Source of the DNA: Alphaproteobacteria bacterium
Lineage (GTDB): Bacteria > Pseudomonadota > Alphaproteobacteria > ATCC43930 > CGMCC-115725
DNA: 10,897 nt
Reading direction: 5' to 3'
Assembly (NCBI GenBank): GCA_019241915.1
Contig: JAFAWI010000610.1
Coordinates: forward strand, 1-10,897
This document shows, in pieces, positions 1-6,678 of this stretch; the first letter of the stretch is position 1, and the number at the start of each line of letters is the position of its first letter. Below the pieces are notes generated by a model, which did not search any database, was not told where the DNA came from, and saw only the letters and a program-made list of their open reading frames with translations. The position numbers were made by a program, and so were the translations under genes.

Positions 1-185
1 CTGGCGAACAGCTGGCGGAACTTGGCCAGACGCTGATCGGGCGAGACGTCGCGGCCGAGCATCGAGATGCCCTGGTTGCCGAGATCGCCGACAAAGGCGC
101 GCGGGTCGGGCGCCGCCTCGGCGCGCGGAACCGTGGCCAACAAGCCCAGCGCAATCGCGCTGGCGGAAAGCAAATGCCGCATCAT
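1..185 (-). CDS. MlaC/Ttg2D-family periplasmic phospholipid-binding protein, N-terminal part only
   Basis: The coding frame runs off the left edge, so only the first 61 codons are visible. A signal peptide is clear: a short basic start (MMRHLL), a hydrophobic stretch (ASAIALGLLATV), then a probable cleavage site after AEA near residue 24. The mature start reads PRAFVGDLGNQGISMLG and then SPDQRLAKFRQLF, the typical opening of the MlaC/Tgt2 family (toluene-tolerance Ttg2D). Such proteins ferry phospholipids between inner and outer membrane for an Mla-type ABC transporter, or serve as auxiliary substrate-binding proteins. Two ATG codons are adjacent (185 and 182); the first is chosen, without a strong ribosome site to separate them. 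It lies 62 bases downstream of rnd on the same strand, so it may share that transcript. No other mla gene is visible, so the Mla role is inferred from family. Confidence 0.75.
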   Translation of the reverse strand, partial: MMRHLLSASAIALGLLATVPRAEAAPDPRAFVGDLGNQGISMLGRDVSPDQRLAKFRQLFA

Positions 186-247
186 CTGAATGGGCCTCGC
201 ACTGCACAGACGGCTAGGTAACGCACCGCGCCAGACGGCGGTTCCTG

Positions 248-1414
248 CTATTGCGCGGCCTTCTCCGGCAGCGGCACGAGTTCGATGCGGCCGCGCCCGG
301 CGGTGAGCGCCAGTGCACCGTGCTTCAGCGCCAGCGCGTCGGCGCCGAACACCTCGCGGCGCCAGCCGTGCAGCGCCGGCACCTCGGCCGCATCGTCGGC
401 GGCGATCGCCTCGAGATCGTCGGCTGAGGCGACCAGCTTTTGCGCGACCTCGAAATCTTCGCAGCGCTGTTTCAGCAGCACGCGCAGCAACTCGACCAGC
501 GGGCCGAGCCCGGGCGGCGACTGCGCCTTTTGCGGGATCGCGGCGGGCGGCTGCGGGTCGCTCAGCCCGGCGGCCACCGCGTCGAGGATCTCCTTGCCGA
601 ACTTGCCTTCGGCAACGCCCTTGGCGAGACCGCGGATGCGCGCCAGCTGGTCGACCTGACGCGGCGGGTGGCTGGCGATCTCGAGCAACGCTTCGTCGCG
701 CAGGACGCGGCCGCGCGGCAGATCGCGCTGCTGCGCCGCCGCTTCGCGCCAGCGCGCCAGCGCGCGCAACACCGCGAGAAACCGCGAATCGGCGCGGCCG
801 CGCAGCCGGAACCGGCGCCAGGCGTGGTCGGGATCGCTGCGGTAGAGCGCGGGGTCTTCGAGCGCCGCCATCTCTTCGCTGAACCAGCCGGCGCGGCCGT
901 TTTTGGCGAGCCGCTGCTGCAGCTGCTCGTAGACGGTGCGCAGGTGCACGACATCGCCCAGCGCGTATTCGATCTGCCGTGCGGTCAACGGCCGGTGCGA
1001 CCAGTCGGTAAAGCGCGAGGCTTTGTCGAGCTGGGCGCCGGCCAGCTTGCGCACCAGCGTCTCATAGCTGACCGAATCGCCAAAGCCGCAGACCATCGCC
1101 GCGACCTGGGTGTCGAACAGCGGGTGCGGCACCGCGTCCGACAGGTGGAAGAAGATCTCCAGATCCTGGCGCGCGGCATGAAACACCTTGAGGCTCGCCG
1201 GGTCGTTCATCAGCGCCAGCAGCGGCGCGAGGTCGATGTCGGGCGCCAATGCGTCGATCGCCGCCGCCTCGTCCGCCCCGGCCACCTGGACCAGGCACAG
1301 CACCGGCCAATAGGTGCGCTCGCGCATGAACTCGGTGTCGACGGTGATGAACTGCGCGCCCTGCTGGCGCTCGCAAAAGGCGGCGAGCGCGGCGCTGTCG
1401 GTGATAAGCGTCAT
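248..1414 (-). CDS. rnd: Ribonuclease D
   Basis: 388 aa, a 3'-to-5' exoribonuclease of the DEDDy group that trims tRNA precursors and other stable RNAs in the cytoplasm. The three exonuclease motifs are intact: Exo I VDTEF with D26 and E28, Exo II around HAARQDLEIF with D84, and Exo III Y150-xxx-D154 within EYALGDVVHL. An HRDC domain follows at about residues 207-290 (LAVLRALARWREAAAQQRDL), with a second HRDC-like helical region to the C-terminus, matching the usual RNase D layout and length. The ATG at 1414 is chosen because the protein begins MTLITDSAALAAFC, as in the family. The reading frame happens to stay open far upstream, antisense to aspS, but that extension has no family resemblance. 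No strong Shine-Dalgarno sequence is seen. It is divergent from aspS across a 144-base gap and may be transcribed with the MlaC-like gene. Confidence 0.95.
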   Translation of the reverse strand: MTLITDSAALAAFCERQQGAQFITVDTEFMRERTYWPVLCLVQVAGADEAAAIDALAPDIDLAPLLALMNDPASLKVFHAARQDLEIFFHLSDAVPHPLFDTQVAAMVCGFGDSVSYETLVRKLAGAQLDKASRFTDWSHRPLTARQIEYALGDVVHLRTVYEQLQQRLAKNGRAGWFSEEMAALEDPALYRSDPDHAWRRFRLRGRADSRFLAVLRALARWREAAAQQRDLPRGRVLRDEALLEIASHPPRQVDQLARIRGLAKGVAEGKFGKEILDAVAAGLSDPQPPAAIPQKAQSPPGLGPLVELLRVLLKQRCEDFEVAQKLVASADDLEAIAADDAAEVPALHGWRREVFGADALALKHGALALTAGRGRIELVPLPEKAAQ

Positions 1415-1493
1415 CTGCCGGCGCGGTATAGCGCGAAATGGGCCGCACCGGAATCCCCGCGAAAGGGAGTCCGCCGCGGCCGTGGCGGTCGGC

Positions 1494-1499
1494 TTGACA
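1494..1499 (+). promoter_or_regulatory. Candidate -35 element of the aspS promoter
   Basis: An exact TTGACA lies in the 144-base divergent gap between rnd and aspS, 59 bases before the aspS ATG. In such GC-rich DNA an exact housekeeping -35 hexamer is notable. At 16-18 base spacing, however, the -10 region (about 1516-1523, GCGTCCTC) does not resemble TATAAT, so only half of a promoter is supported. A sigma70-type start feeding aspS and eipB is an inference. No comparably good promoter was seen for rnd on the other strand; the TATACC at 1430-1425 sits very close to its start codon and has a poor -35. Confidence 0.3.
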
Positions 1500-1558
1500 A
1501 TCGCGCGCGATCGGTGCGTCCTCCGCGCTTTCCCCATGTCGGCAGCGTTCGTAGGGCG

Positions 1559-3355
1559 ATGCACGAATATCGCACCCATACCTGCGGCGCGCTGCGCCTT
1601 GGCGATGCCGGCATCGAGGCGCGGCTGTCGGGCTGGGTGCACCGCAAGCGCGACCACGGCCAGCTGCTGTTTATCGACCTGCGCGACCATTACGGGGTGA
1701 CGCAGTGCGTAATCGACGTGTCGTCGCCGCTGTTTGCGGCGGCCGACGCGCTGCGGCTCGAAAGCGTCGTCACCGTTACCGGCAAGATCGTCGCACGCTC
1801 GGCCGATACGGTGAACCCGAACCTGCCGACCGGCGAGGTCGAGCTGGTGATTGCTGAGTTGCATGTGCAGTCGACCGCGGAGCCGCTGCCGCTGCCGGTC
1901 AACAGCGATGCCGACTATCCCGAGGACATCCGGCTGGCGTACCGCTTTCTCGACCTGCGGCGCGAGCGGGTGCACGCCAATATCGTGCTGCGCTCGCGGG
2001 TCATCGCCTCGATCCGCCGGCGGATGATCGAGCAGGGTTTTACCGAGTTCCAGACACCGATCCTGACCGCGGATTCGCCTGAGGGGGCGCGGCCGTATTA
2101 TGTGCCGAGCCGGCTGCATCCGGGCCAGTTCTATGCGCTGCCGCAGGCGCCGCAGCAGTTCAAGCAGCTGCTGATGGTCGCCGGGTTCGACCGCTATTTC
2201 CAGATCGCGCCGTGCTTTCGCGACGAAGCGAGCCGCGCCGACCGCGCGCCTGGAGAGTTCTACCAGCTCGACTTCGAGATGAGCTTTGTCACCCAGGACG
2301 ACGTCTTTGCCGCGATCGAGCCGGTGCTGCACGGCGTCTTCGAGGAATTCGCCAATGGCCGCGCGGTCAGCCAGGCGCCGTTCCGCCGCATCCCGTTCGC
2401 CCAGTCGCTGCTGCGCTACGCCACCGACAAGCCCGATTTGCGCAATCCGATCGCAATCCACGACGCGACCGAGACGTTTCGCGGCTCGGGTTTTCGCATC
2501 TTTGCCGGGATGATCGACAGCGACCCCAACGTGCGGGTTCGCGCGATCCCGGCGCCGGGCGGCGGCAACCGCGCGTTCTGCGACCGGATGAATTCCTGGG
2601 CGCAGGGCGAGGGCCAGCCGGGGCTCGGTTATATCTTCTTTCGCGACGGCGAAGGCGCGGGGCCGGTGGCGCGCAACCTCGGGCCCGAGCGCACCGAGGC
2701 GCTGCGCGTCGAACTCGGGCTCAACGACGGCGACGCGGTGTTTTTTGTCGCCGGCGTGCCGAGCGCGTTCCTGCCGTTCGCCAGCGCCGCGCGGCTCAGG
2801 ATCGGCAACGAACTCGGCCTCGGCGCGCAAGACCGCTTCGAATTCTGCTGGATCACCGATTTCCCGATGTACGAGCTGAACGAGGAGACCGGCAAGATCG
2901 AGTTCAGCCACAATCCGTTTTCGATGCCGCAAGGCGGGCTCGAGGCGCTGGAAACACAGGAGCCGCTGTCGATCAACGCGTTCCAGTACGACATCGTGTG
3001 CAATGGCACGGAACTGTCGTCGGGCGCGATCCGTAACCATCGACCGGACATCATGTACAAAGCCTTCGCGATCGCTGGCTATACGAAGGACGAGGTCGAG
3101 GCGCGGTTTGGCGGCATGCTCAACGCGTTCAAATACGGCGCCCCGCCACATGGCGGCTCGGCCCCGGGGATCGACCGCATCGTCATGCTGCTGGCGGACG
3201 AGCCCAATCTGCGCGAGGTGGTGGCGTTTCCGATGAACCAGCAGGCGCAAGACCTGCTGATGCAGGCGCCGGCGCCGATTCCAGCCGAGCGACTGAAGGA
3301 GTTGCACATCCGTCTCGACCTGCCGCCGGCGCGCGCCCCGCGGTCGCAGGAATGA
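1559..3355 (+). CDS. aspS: Aspartyl-tRNA synthetase, probably non-discriminating (Asp/Asn)
   Basis: 598 aa, the normal length for a bacterial-type AspRS, a class II synthetase that charges tRNA with aspartate in the cytoplasm. Visible parts are the N-terminal OB-fold anticodon-binding domain (residues 1-105, LSGWVHRKRDHG), class II motif 1 (about 152-170), motif 2 with FRDE at 220-223 and RADRAPGEFYQLDFE to 240, the bacterial GAD insertion (about 285-420), and motif 3 APPHGGSAPGIDR with R540. H33 in RKRDHG aligns with His31 of the Pseudomonas aeruginosa enzyme, where His marks the relaxed form that also makes Asp-tRNA(Asn); discriminating enzymes such as that of E. coli carry Leu. That form needs GatCAB amidotransferase to finish Asn-tRNA. 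The ATG at 1559 is preceded by AGGG only two bases away, a poor ribosome site, but the protein start fits the family. eipB follows after 59 bases. Confidence 0.97.
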   Translation: MHEYRTHTCGALRLGDAGIEARLSGWVHRKRDHGQLLFIDLRDHYGVTQCVIDVSSPLFAAADALRLESVVTVTGKIVARSADTVNPNLPTGEVELVIAELHVQSTAEPLPLPVNSDADYPEDIRLAYRFLDLRRERVHANIVLRSRVIASIRRRMIEQGFTEFQTPILTADSPEGARPYYVPSRLHPGQFYALPQAPQQFKQLLMVAGFDRYFQIAPCFRDEASRADRAPGEFYQLDFEMSFVTQDDVFAAIEPVLHGVFEEFANGRAVSQAPFRRIPFAQSLLRYATDKPDLRNPIAIHDATETFRGSGFRIFAGMIDSDPNVRVRAIPAPGGGNRAFCDRMNSWAQGEGQPGLGYIFFRDGEGAGPVARNLGPERTEALRVELGLNDGDAVFFVAGVPSAFLPFASAARLRIGNELGLGAQDRFEFCWITDFPMYELNEETGKIEFSHNPFSMPQGGLEALETQEPLSINAFQYDIVCNGTELSSGAIRNHRPDIMYKAFAIAGYTKDEVEARFGGMLNAFKYGAPPHGGSAPGIDRIVMLLADEPNLREVVAFPMNQQAQDLLMQAPAPIPAERLKELHIRLDLPPARAPRSQE

Positions 3356-3414
3356 GTGGCGGCGTCCGCCGCTTGGCGGCAATGATGGCGCTGCACAGCG
3401 AAGGACTTCGGTGA

Positions 3415-4221
3415 ATGAGCGAGCGATGGCGTAGGGCGGGCGGCGTTGCGGTGCTGGCGCTGGCCTGCTTGTGGGCGGCGGCGGCCGAGGCCGAGATCGC
3501 GGCGCACCGGGCGCTCTACACGATGAGCCTGGCCGGCGCCAAGACCGATTCGGGCGTCACCGGCGCCAACGGCACGATGGGCTACCAGTGGGGCGAGACC
3601 TGCGACGGCTGGACCGTCGAGCAGAGCTACAAGCTGACCCTCAATTACGCCGAGTCGCAGGATGTCGAGATCGTCTCGAACTTTGTGACCTGGGAATCGA
3701 AAGACGGGCTGCGTTACCGGTTCAATCAGAAAGAGACGCGCAACGGCACCGTCGACCAGGAGATCCGCGGTTCGGCGCAGCTCGAAGGACCCGGCAAGGG
3801 CGGCACGATCAGCTTTGAGAAGCCCAAGGCGGAGACGATGAAGCTGCCGGCCGGCGCGATGTTCCCGAGCGCGCACACGATCCTGCTGATCCAGCGCGCC
3901 CAGGCCGGCGACAATTTCCTGTCGCGGCAGGTGTTCGACGGCGCGACCGCCGAGGGCGCCGTGCTGGTGTCCGGGGTGATCGGGTCGCGGATCGAGCCGA
4001 AACCGGACGACCCGGTCAAAAACCCGATCCTGCAGCATCAAGGCTGGCGCATCAGACTGGCCTTCTTCCCGGCCGACCCGAACGCCGAAAAACCCGACTA
4101 CGAGCTCGGCATGCTGCTGCTCGACAACGGCATCTCGCGCGACATGACGATCGATTACGGCGACTACACGATCAAGGCCAAGCTCGACACGATCGAGGCG
4201 CTCGGCAAGCCGCATTGCTGA
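3415..4221 (+). CDS. eipB: EipB-family (DUF1849) periplasmic cell-envelope integrity protein
   Basis: 268 aa exported protein. Residues 1-27 form a signal peptide (basic MSERWRR, hydrophobic GVAVLALACLWAAA, likely cleavage after AEA); the mature part opens IAAHRALYTMSLAGAK, characteristic of DUF1849. In Brucella the family member EipB is a periplasmic beta-spiral protein needed for envelope integrity, genetically linked to the TPR protein TtpA, and it carries a disulfide between Cys69 and Cys278. The only two cysteines of the mature protein here, C63 in WGETCDGW and C268 as the last residue, sit in matching places. The YQWGETCDGW segment, the central ILLIQRAQAGD stretch and the C-terminal MTIDYGDYTIKAKLD fit the family. 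The ATG at 3415 has a good AAGGA at 3401-3405, nine bases upstream. It is probably co-transcribed with aspS. The signal-peptide Cys18 is not in a convincing lipobox. Confidence 0.9.
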   Translation: MSERWRRAGGVAVLALACLWAAAAEAEIAAHRALYTMSLAGAKTDSGVTGANGTMGYQWGETCDGWTVEQSYKLTLNYAESQDVEIVSNFVTWESKDGLRYRFNQKETRNGTVDQEIRGSAQLEGPGKGGTISFEKPKAETMKLPAGAMFPSAHTILLIQRAQAGDNFLSRQVFDGATAEGAVLVSGVIGSRIEPKPDDPVKNPILQHQGWRIRLAFFPADPNAEKPDYELGMLLLDNGISRDMTIDYGDYTIKAKLDTIEALGKPHC

Positions 4222-4243
4222 TGCTGCGTCGCTTGAGGGCGGA

Positions 4244-4261
4244 GTGAGGCGGCGTGAGGCG
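4244..4261. repeat. Short tandem repeat in the eipB/dinB convergent gap
   Basis: Two exact copies of GTGAGGCG start at 4244 and 4254, a 10-base period, in the 54-base gap between the convergent eipB and dinB genes. The gap also holds inverted repeats, GCTGCG (4223-4228) with CGCAGC (4260-4265), and GGCGC (4258-4262) with GCGCC (4271-4275). These could help terminate transcription from either side, but there is no T-run on either strand and the stems are short, so this is only a weak possibility. Confidence 0.3.
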
Positions 4262-4275
4262 CAGCGCACGGCGCC

Positions 4276-5538
4276 CTAAGGCACCGAACGGCCCAATCTG
4301 ACCGCGGCGTCGCCGTGACGCGCCTTGATGTCGTCCATCGCCTGTTCCAGCCGCCGCGGGCGCCCGTCCTGCCGGTCGAACAGCGTCGGCAGATCGGCGG
4401 TTTCGGCGCCGACCAGCGCATCGGCGCCGATGCCGATCAGCCGGAAACGGGTCGCGCCGTCGGCCTCGGCCGCCAGCAGACGGCGCGCGGTCTGAAACAG
4501 CGTCTGCGCCAGCTGGGTCGGATCGGCGAGCTTGCGCGAGCGCGTGCGGATGCGGAAATCGGCGGTCTTGAGTTTGAGCGTCGCGGTGCCGGCGGCGAGG
4601 CCGGCGGCCTTGAGCCGCGCGGCGACCTCCTCGCACAGCGGCCACAGCGTGCGGGCCAGCGATTGGGCGTCGGTTTCGTCGCGGGCGAAGGTGGTTTCGG
4701 CCGAGATCGATTTGGTGTGCGACACCGGTTCGACCCGGCGCGCGTCGTCGCCGCGCGCCAGATGCGCGAGCCGCAGGCCCATCTTGCCGTAGCGCCGCGC
4801 CAGCTCGCGCTCGTCGAGCGCGCGCAACTGGCCGATCACGGCGATGCCGTCGGCGGCGAGCCGCCGCTGCATCGCCGCACCGACCCCCCACAGCAGACCG
4901 ACCGGCTTGTCGGCGAGAAACGCGGCGGCGTCGCCGCGGCCGATCACCGCGAAACCGCGCGGCTTGTCCAGGTCGGAGGCGATCTTGGCGAGAAACTTGT
5001 TGTAGCTGAGCCCGATCGAGGCGGTGACCCCGAGCGTCGCCTCGACCCGCCGCACCAGGGCTGCCAGCGCCTGCGCCGGGTTCATGCCGCTCGCCGGCTC
5101 GGTGCCGCTGAGGTCGAGGAACGCCTCGTCGATCGACAGCGGCTCGACCAGCGGCGTCAGCCGCCGCATCTCGGCCCGCACGGCACGGCCGACCTCACGG
5201 TATTTTGCCATGTCGGGCCGGATCACGACGGCGTGCGGGCACGCCGCGAGCGCCTTGAACATCGGCATCGCCGAGCGCACGCCGTACAGCCGCGCCACAT
5301 AGCAGCAGGCCAGCACGACGCCGCGTTCGCGGCCGCCGACAATGACCGGCAGATCGGCGAGATCGGGGCGGTCGCGCTTCTCGACCGTCGCGTAGAACGC
5401 GTCGCAGTCGATGTGCGCGATCGCCAGCGACGCGAGCTCGGCATGCGCGACAAGGCGCGGCGAGCCGCATTCGCCGCAGCGGCCATCCGCCGGGACGGCA
5501 GCGGCAAAGCGGCCGCAGTCGCGGCAAAGCGCGCTCAC
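4276..5538 (-). CDS. dinB: DNA polymerase IV (DinB, Y-family) with N-terminal zinc ribbon
   Basis: 420 aa translesion polymerase. Catalytic residues are present: D44 in AHIDCDAFYA and D137-E138 in PLSIDEAFLD; YNKFLAKIASDLDKP (179-193) closes the palm, a helix-hairpin-helix thumb lies near residue 215 (LLWGVGAAMQRRL), and the little finger spans about 270-380. The first 30 residues carry two CxxC pairs (C5/C8 and C21/C24, CRDC...CGEC), a zinc ribbon common in alphaproteobacterial DinB and absent from E. coli DinB. This supports the GTG start at 5538, as does GAGG seven bases upstream and the four-base GTGA overlap with the stop of the kinase gene. An internal start near HAELASLAIAH would lose the ribbon. 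The clamp-binding motif is at best degenerate (LPTLF at 384-388, no Gln). It is probably co-translated with the upstream kinase; no LexA box was identified. Confidence 0.95.
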   Translation of the reverse strand: MSALCRDCGRFAAAVPADGRCGECGSPRLVAHAELASLAIAHIDCDAFYATVEKRDRPDLADLPVIVGGRERGVVLACCYVARLYGVRSAMPMFKALAACPHAVVIRPDMAKYREVGRAVRAEMRRLTPLVEPLSIDEAFLDLSGTEPASGMNPAQALAALVRRVEATLGVTASIGLSYNKFLAKIASDLDKPRGFAVIGRGDAAAFLADKPVGLLWGVGAAMQRRLAADGIAVIGQLRALDERELARRYGKMGLRLAHLARGDDARRVEPVSHTKSISAETTFARDETDAQSLARTLWPLCEEVAARLKAAGLAAGTATLKLKTADFRIRTRSRKLADPTQLAQTLFQTARRLLAAEADGATRFRLIGIGADALVGAETADLPTLFDRQDGRPRRLEQAMDDIKARHGDAAVRLGRSVP

Positions 5539-6443
5539 CCCGCGGCCTCGGGCGGCCACAGCCAGGCGGCGCCGCGCACGCCGCTGGCGTCGCCGTGACG
5601 CGGCGGCAGCAACCGGGTGACGATCTCGTCCGAGAACACGAACTCCCGCCACAAGCGGGGCACGGTATCGTAGAGCGCGGCGATCGCGGACAGGCCGCCG
5701 CCGAGCACGATCGCGTCGGGGTCGAGGATGTTGACAACATGCGCGAGCGCGCGCGCCAGCCGGCGGCAGTAGCGGTCGAGCGTCGCGCAGCAGCCCGGCT
5801 CGCCCGCCGCGGCGCCGGCGACGATCGCCGCACCGCCGAGCGCGGCGCCGCCGTGCCGGCGGTGATCGGCCGCGAGACCCGGGCCCGACAGAAAGGTCTC
5901 GATGCAGCCGTCGCGGCCGCAATAGCAGCGCGGACCGGGCAACTCGTCGGGGTTCGGCCAGGGCAGCGGGTTGTGGCCCCATTCGCCGGCGATCGCATTG
6001 GCGCCCTCGACGATCCGGCGGTCGATCGCGATGCCGCCGCCGACCCCGGTGCCGAGGATGACGCCAAACACGATCCGACAGCCGGCCGCGGCGCCGTCGG
6101 CCGCCTCCGACAGCGCGAAGCAGTTGGCGTCGTTGGCAAGGCGCACCGGCCGCCCGAGCGCGCGTTCCAGATCCGCCGCCAGCGGGCGGCCGATCAGGCA
6201 GGTCGAATTCGCGTTTTTCACCAGACCGGTGCGGGCAACGAGCGTGCCCGGTATGCCGATGCCGACCGTGGTGCGCCGGCCGAGCTCGCGTTCGAGGTCG
6301 CCGACCAGCGCCGCGACGGCGGCAACCGTGGCGGCATAGTCTCCGGCAGGCGTCGCGACGCGGCGGCGGCCGCAAATTCCGCCGCCCGCATCGATCGCGG
6401 CTGCTTCAATCTTGCTGCCGCCCAGATCGACGCCGATGCGCAT
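5535..6443 (-). CDS. mak: ROK-family fructokinase, Mak type
   Basis: 302 aa, the length of E. coli Mak, which it resembles along its whole length by memory: MRIGVDLGGSKIE at the start, VGIGIPG, GLVKNANST, VRLANDANCFALSEA, AGEWGHNPLPW, AHVVNILDPDAIVLGGG and SGVRGAAWLWP at the end. Mak phosphorylates fructose, and more weakly other hexoses, with ATP in the cytoplasm. Key residues are visible: phosphate loop DLGGSK (6-11), the second glycine loop LGTGVGGG (130-137), catalytic base D105 in NDAN, and the ROK zinc site H157 with C173, C175 and C180 in CYCGRDGC. The ATG at 6443 gives the family start; an in-frame ATG at 6455 would add four residues. Neither has a strong ribosome site. The stop codon lies inside the start of dinB, an odd partner for a sugar kinase, and divK diverges upstream. 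Confidence 0.92.
   Translation of the reverse strand: MRIGVDLGGSKIEAAAIDAGGGICGRRRVATPAGDYAATVAAVAALVGDLERELGRRTTVGIGIPGTLVARTGLVKNANSTCLIGRPLAADLERALGRPVRLANDANCFALSEAADGAAAGCRIVFGVILGTGVGGGIAIDRRIVEGANAIAGEWGHNPLPWPNPDELPGPRCYCGRDGCIETFLSGPGLAADHRRHGGAALGGAAIVAGAAAGEPGCCATLDRYCRRLARALAHVVNILDPDAIVLGGGLSAIAALYDTVPRLWREFVFSDEIVTRLLPPRHGDASGVRGAAWLWPPEAAG
5546..5549 (-). promoter_or_regulatory. Ribosome binding site deciding the dinB GTG start
   Basis: On the minus strand GAGG lies seven bases before the GTG at 5538, inside the last codons of the kinase gene. With the GTGA stop/start overlap it argues that dinB starts here, including the zinc ribbon, and is translationally coupled to the upstream gene. 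Confidence 0.55.
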
Positions 6444-6488
6444 GGCAGCGCCCATGCCGCGCCCGCCCGTTTCGATTCGCCCTTTGTT

Positions 6489-6517
6489 CTCGTAAATCAT
6501 TCGCGCGCGCGATGCAA
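6489..6517 (-). promoter_or_regulatory. Candidate promoter for the mak-dinB pair
   Basis: On the minus strand TTGCAT (6517-6512) is followed after 17 bases by TACGAG (6494-6489), a moderate match to the housekeeping pattern at the ideal spacing. It would start transcription about 38 bases before the kinase ATG. The spacer holds an alternating CG tract (about 6502-6511). The -10 is weak, so this is tentative. Confidence 0.25.
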
Positions 6518-6572
6518 ATGCAGGCACAGCGCGGCCCGCCTGCAGGCGCAGCGCCCCGCGACAGCGGCCGTC

Positions 6573-6588
6573 CTTACCTTTTCTTAAG
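6573..6588. promoter_or_regulatory. AT-rich CtrA-like site in the mak/divK divergent gap
   Basis: The sequence CTTACCTTTTCTTAAG is strikingly AT-rich for this 235-base divergent gap and lies about 90 bases before divK. Read on the minus strand it is TTAA, seven bases, TAAG, against the CtrA consensus TTAA-N7-TTAA: one perfect half and one with two mismatches. In Caulobacter, CtrA activates divK transcription, which makes a site here sensible, but the match is incomplete. The remainder of the gap holds only a small hairpin (AGCCG 6626-6630 with CGGCT 6636-6640). Confidence 0.22.
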
Positions 6589-6678
6589 CCGGCGCGGCTA
6601 ACAATCGCGATCGGATCGTGGCGCAAGCCGCTCTTCGGCTGTCCCAGGATCCCCCGGTAGGCGCCACTCTGGGGTTTG

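Noticed and set aside
440..1558. Plus-strand extension upstream of the aspS start, antisense to rnd
   Set aside because: AspRS family similarity begins at the ATG at 1559; the upstream residues are shadow translation of rnd.
1415..3382. Open minus-strand frame continuing from rnd through the whole of aspS, giving a possible protein of over 1000 aa
   Set aside because: The extension is Arg/Ala/Leu-rich, matches no family and is antisense to a certain aspS. High third-position GC suppresses stop codons in opposing frames.
3356..3414. Terminator between aspS and eipB (GCCGC-TTG-GCGGC hairpin)
   Set aside because: The stem is only five bases, with a three-base loop and no T-run; a shared transcript is more likely.
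3415..3480. EipB as a lipoprotein via Cys18
   Set aside because: Position -3 of the would-be lipobox is Ala and the residues after Cys (LWAAAAEAE) lead to a standard signal peptidase I site instead.
4315..5598. Plus-strand open frame of 427 codons opposite dinB, and a similar one opposite mak (5595-6587)
   Set aside because: Both are antisense to well-supported enzymes and have the Arg-rich composition of GC-driven shadow frames.
6501..6511. Alternating CG tract as a functional Z-DNA or recombination site
   Set aside because: About ten bases of alternating CG is expected by chance in DNA this GC-rich.
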